DNA from: Bacteroidota bacterium
GTDB taxonomy: Bacteria; Bacteroidota; Bacteroidia; Cytophagales; Cyclobacteriaceae
Length of the DNA: 64,000 bases
Direction: 5' to 3'
Assembly (NCBI GenBank): GCA_947470895.1
Contig: CANIVF010000009.1
Location: 29,990 to 93,989 of the forward strand
The notes under the pieces were generated by a model. The model was not told the DNA's origin. It did no database searches and saw only the letters and a list, made by a program, of their open reading frames with translations. The translations under genes were made by a program, and so were the position numbers. Of this stretch, positions 60,956 through 64,000 are shown one piece after another. Each line of letters begins with the position of its first letter. The stretch's first letter is position 1.

Positions 60956-63781
60956 ATGAGAAAAATCTTATCGATAATTTTCGTGTTTGCATTAAGCTTC
61001 GCCACGCAAGCACAGAATATCACCCGCTTCGAATATTTTTTTGACTCCGATCCCGGATATGGTGCCGGAACCATTGTCAACGTTACGCCTTCCACAGCCA
61101 TCACCGATTTTAATATTCCGGTGGCAACCAGTACACTGAGCAATGGTTTTCATAAACTTTACATCCGTGCGCAGAATGTTTCCAATGAATGGACGCATAC
61201 GCACATCCGTAGTTTTTACATCGTGCCCTTCACCGCTTCGACCAACATAACACAGATCGAATACTATATTGACACCGATCCAGGCTTTGGTCTGGCCACT
61301 CAAGTTTCCTTTACAGCTGCACCAACCATCACCAACTTAGCGATTGATATTTCAACTGTGCCATTGACTTCCGGCTTTCATAAACTATATGTGCGCAGCA
61401 AATCATCGGACGGAACATGGACGCACACTCACCTACGCAGTTTTTATATCGTTCCTTTTACTGCTTCAACCAACATCGCCCAAATCGAATACTTTATTGA
61501 TACCGATCCGGGTATTGGTCTCGCTACGCAGGTTTCATTTACCGCTGCGCCAACCATTTCTAACTTAGCCATCGATATTTCAGCGGTGCCACTTACGCCA
61601 GGATTTCATAAACTATATGTGCGCACGAAATCAAGTGACGGACAATGGACACATACACACTTGCGCAGTTTTTATGTCGCGAATATTGGTATTGCCCAAA
61701 ACCTGGTCAAGTTCGAATACTTTTTTGATGCCGACCCGGGATTTGATAACGGAACAGCTGCTACTATTACTCCTGCTGCACCATCGGTCACTAATCGGGA
61801 TATTTTTGCCGATGCAACAGGGCTTGCCATCGGAAGTCATACGATCTACGTTCGCGCCAAAGACAGCGGTGGTGAATGGACACAGGTGAGCACGGGTACT
61901 TTTTCCGTCACGGCTTCATTACTACCTGGTATTACGAGCTTCACTCCAACCAGTGGTATCGCGGGTACTACGGTAACAATTACAGGAACAAATCTTACTG
62001 GTGCAACCGGAGTTACCTTTGGCGGAACGGCTGCTACATCCTTTAGTGTGGTGTCGTCTACCACCTTAACAGCTGTGGTGGGCACAGGGACTTCGGGAAA
62101 AATTTCAGTGATTACTCCGGCTGGCACGGCTACCAGTAGCACCGACTTTACCATAACATTACCCGACCTGATTACCATTTTGCCACAGCCAGCTTCCACG
62201 GCAGTGTGCGAAGGAAGTGCAACGTCATTTACGATCGCGGCAACAGGCACCACCAACCTGACTTACCAATGGCAAAAGTTTAATGGGAACAGTTTCTCCG
62301 ACCTTGCCAATGGCGGACCGTTTAGTGGTGCAACCACCTCCACACTCAATATCAACACAACAGGCAACGTTAGATCAGGAGATTTTCGATGCCGAGTATC
62401 GGGTGATGCCAGTCAGGATAAATTTTCAAATACAGCTACGCTGACGATCAACGCTAATCCAATAGCTCCCATTGCGACAGGGGCATCTAATTGCACGCCC
62501 TTAGCGTTAACGCTCACCGCATCAGGCGGAAGCAATGGACAATATCGCTGGTACACGATTGCAACAGGCGGAACGGCCATATCAGGGCAGGTAAACAGTA
62601 CATACATTACACCTGTAATCAACGCCACTAATTCGTACTATGTTGCCATCAACAACGGAACCTGCGAAAGCACTCGCACAGAAGTAATAGCAACGATTCT
62701 CACTCTTCCCAATGCACCAACCATTACTGCTGGTTCAAGTTGTGGTGCAGGATCAGTAACACTTCTAGCCTCTGGCGGCACCAATGGACAATATCGATGG
62801 TATGATGTTGCATCGGGAGGAACAGCATTGGTGGGTGAAACCAACACCACCTTTAATACACCTGCACTTACAACCACCACCACATATTATGTTTCGATAA
62901 ACAATGGCTCTTGCGAAAGTACCCGCACTGCTGTTCTTGCATCTATTTTTACTCCACCATCAAAACCAGGCATTATTTCCAGTGAACCTGTGGCCGGTGG
63001 CATCATCGAATTATGTTGGAATGCCATCACCCTTACAGCCCTGGCAGGTTTCTCATACACGTGGTCGGGCGGACAAACAACTCAATCCATCACGGTAGTG
63101 CAACCTGGCAATTACTCCGTTATTATTAAAGATAGTAATGGATGTAATAGTGTTAGTTCTGATCTATTGGAGGTCGTTTTAAATACGTCCTGCATAAACA
63201 ATTCGCCTGTGATAAACACTACATCACTTCTCACTACCATTGGGGGTTCCGTGTCCATTGATTTAACTTCCTACATCACCGATCCTGACAACAATCTTGA
63301 TCCTGCATCGCTACAAGTGGTGAATAATCAAACACAACGCGGAGGCAAGACTACCTTGACAGGATTCAACCTGAAGCTCGATTATACCGATGTGATATTC
63401 TCTGGCACCGATCTGGTCACCATTCGTATTTGTGATTTGCTGAACGTGTGTATCGAAAAAGAATTTGCGATAGAAGTAGTTGGCGATATCGTGATTTATG
63501 AAGGTATCTCTCCCAATGGAGATGGAAAAAATGATAGTTGGATTATTGAATACATAGCATTACTTCCTGACTACGTTGAAAATCATGTAACCATCTATAA
63601 CCGATGGGGCGATGTGGTTTGGGAGGGCCACGATTACAACAATACCTCTAAGATCTTTACTGGACAGAATAAAAATGAAAACGAGCTACCAACGGGAACT
63701 TACTTCTACAAACTGGAATTCACGAAGGTTAAAGATCCCAATCTTAAAATTCGCACCGGATACTTATCGCTGAAGCGCTAG
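60956..63781 (+). CDS. Large T9SS type B cell-surface repeat protein
   Basis: From ATG 60956 (MRKILSIIFVFALSFATQAQ) it has 941 aa. Four 76-residue repeats come first (FEYFFDSDPGYGAG to WTHTHIRSFYIVPFTAS, residues about 20-325). An IPT/TIG-like domain (ITSFTPTSGIAGTTVTITGTNLTGATGVTFGG) follows, then Ig-like modules with two copies of GQYRWY to CESTRT (about 520-665), a Ser/Thr-rich part and a gliding-motility-type C-terminal CHU_C domain (EGISPNGDGKNDSW, VTIYNRWGDVVWEG, LPTGTYFYKLEF). This C-terminal domain is the T9SS type B sorting signal, which anchors proteins at the surface. A PorP/SprF-like gene follows after 44 bp, the usual partner in such SprB-like pairs. Confidence 0.88.
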   Translation: MRKILSIIFVFALSFATQAQNITRFEYFFDSDPGYGAGTIVNVTPSTAITDFNIPVATSTLSNGFHKLYIRAQNVSNEWTHTHIRSFYIVPFTASTNITQIEYYIDTDPGFGLATQVSFTAAPTITNLAIDISTVPLTSGFHKLYVRSKSSDGTWTHTHLRSFYIVPFTASTNIAQIEYFIDTDPGIGLATQVSFTAAPTISNLAIDISAVPLTPGFHKLYVRTKSSDGQWTHTHLRSFYVANIGIAQNLVKFEYFFDADPGFDNGTAATITPAAPSVTNRDIFADATGLAIGSHTIYVRAKDSGGEWTQVSTGTFSVTASLLPGITSFTPTSGIAGTTVTITGTNLTGATGVTFGGTAATSFSVVSSTTLTAVVGTGTSGKISVITPAGTATSSTDFTITLPDLITILPQPASTAVCEGSATSFTIAATGTTNLTYQWQKFNGNSFSDLANGGPFSGATTSTLNINTTGNVRSGDFRCRVSGDASQDKFSNTATLTINANPIAPIATGASNCTPLALTLTASGGSNGQYRWYTIATGGTAISGQVNSTYITPVINATNSYYVAINNGTCESTRTEVIATILTLPNAPTITAGSSCGAGSVTLLASGGTNGQYRWYDVASGGTALVGETNTTFNTPALTTTTTYYVSINNGSCESTRTAVLASIFTPPSKPGIISSEPVAGGIIELCWNAITLTALAGFSYTWSGGQTTQSITVVQPGNYSVIIKDSNGCNSVSSDLLEVVLNTSCINNSPVINTTSLLTTIGGSVSIDLTSYITDPDNNLDPASLQVVNNQTQRGGKTTLTGFNLKLDYTDVIFSGTDLVTIRICDLLNVCIEKEFAIEVVGDIVIYEGISPNGDGKNDSWIIEYIALLPDYVENHVTIYNRWGDVVWEGHDYNNTSKIFTGQNKNENELPTGTYFYKLEFTKVKDPNLKIRTGYLSLKR
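61022..61915. repeat. Four 228-bp repeats encoding 76-residue surface modules
   Basis: Anchored on the TTCGAA/ATCGAA motif, units start near 61030, 61258, 61486 and 61714, exactly 228 bp apart. Units 2 and 3 have nearly identical protein (DTDPG, LATQVSFTAAPTI, GFHKLYVR, WTHTHLRSFY) but differ at many third codon positions. The units have therefore been kept by selection on protein rather than by recent copying. Confidence 0.85.
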
Positions 63782-63825
63782 AAATATATGACCTAACTAA
63801 GATTGATATTTAACTTCTTCCTCTG

Positions 63826-64000
63826 ATGAAAAGAATTCTAACAGCCATTTGCCTATTGTGGAGCATCACGGGTTACGCACAACAAGATCCGTTATATTCT
63901 CAATACCTGAATAACCCAATCTTGTTAAATCCTGCGTATGCCGGATCCAATCAACAATGGCAAACTACTGCTGGCTATCGATCACAATGGTCAGGATTTG
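63826..64000 (+). CDS. PorP/SprF-like type IX secretion membrane protein (partial)
   Basis: Starts at ATG 63826 and runs off the window end after 58 codons. MKRILTAICLLWSITGYAQ is a signal peptide. QQDPLYSQYLNNPILLNPAYAGSNQQWQTTAGYRSQWSGF is the well-known N-terminus of the PorP/SprF family of outer-membrane barrels that work with T9SS type B substrates. Direct placement after a CHU_C protein, with 44 bp between, supports this. Only the first fifth of the gene is visible, so length and integrity cannot be judged. Confidence 0.9.
   Translation, partial: MKRILTAICLLWSITGYAQQDPLYSQYLNNPILLNPAYAGSNQQWQTTAGYRSQWSGF

Noticed and set aside
61846..62256. Long reading frame on the minus strand inside the surface repeat protein gene
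   Set aside because: It is antisense to a well-supported gene and arises from Thr/Ala/Val-rich codon repetition. It has no signal or family features. The similar frames near 62413-62883 were rejected for the same reason.
1..64000. tRNA, rRNA, integrase, insertion sequence or prophage genes
   Set aside because: No cloverleaf sequence, transposase motif, terminal inverted repeat or phage structural gene was seen in the intergenic regions or frames.

Overview
The window looks like a chromosome segment of a Bacteroidota bacterium, most likely of the order Cytophagales. The signs are: type IX secretion (T9SS) sorting domains (type A at 48337-49579, type B/CHU_C at 60956-63781) followed by a PorP/SprF-like gene; HmuY/TonB-dependent receptor pairs; DUF2851, DUF3078 and DUF3817 family proteins; TPR-plus-AraC fusion regulators; AT-rich DNA with almost no Shine-Dalgarno sites; and at least one promoter of the Bacteroidota TTG/TAnnTTTG type. 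I see no tRNA, rRNA, CRISPR array, insertion sequence, prophage or plasmid function.

Layout. 1-8150 holds metabolism and translation: ilvE with a flavin-nucleotide-binding protein, a small basic protein, tadA with an exported protein, aspS, a GH127 glycosidase and a TPR lipoprotein. 8159-16971 (minus strand) is an envelope block: a giant TPR-CHAT protein whose single frame is cut by three in-frame stops, a bestrophin-like membrane protein, an OmpA protein and a GT2 glycosyltransferase. 17077-23932 carries a secreted NTF2-like protein, a divergent M20 hydrolase, dnaX with an A10 slippage site, a membrane acyltransferase, a ChaN-like protein, a glyoxalase-fold protein and a tiny membrane protein.

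24331-34492 is an iron/heme block: an HmuY-like lipoprotein and heme-type TonB receptor, a divergent AraC regulator, and a minus-strand run hemA-hemC-hemD-hemE-hemB-hemL covering glutamyl-tRNA to uroporphyrinogen and coproporphyrinogen III. A FecA-like receptor and a LuxR-type response regulator follow. 37781-48172 holds a HerA-like ATPase, a DUF3078 protein, a receiver protein, a LysM lytic transglycosylase, an O-methyltransferase/M16 peptidase pair, a membrane Fe-S protein, a nucleoside phosphorylase and a hexapeptide acyltransferase. 48337-58665 holds a frameshifted T9SS substrate, a barrel-like protein, the pyrF-DUF2851-membrane protein operon, the ftsK-lolA operon and a TPR-AraC regulator. 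58886-64000 is a plus-strand cell-surface operon: two tandem beta-helix paralogues, a large repeat protein with a T9SS type B signal, and the start of a PorP/SprF-like gene.

The most unusual signals are changes in reading frame. The 1865-codon TPR-CHAT frame carries one TGA, one TAA and one TAG but no indel. dnaX has a 10-A run whose -1 frame encodes the tau tail. A T9SS substrate is broken by an exact 7-bp tandem duplication, and a tiny secreted ORF is broken at a G run. Start sites were moved from the longest frame wherever a signal peptide or family N-terminus pointed to an internal start.
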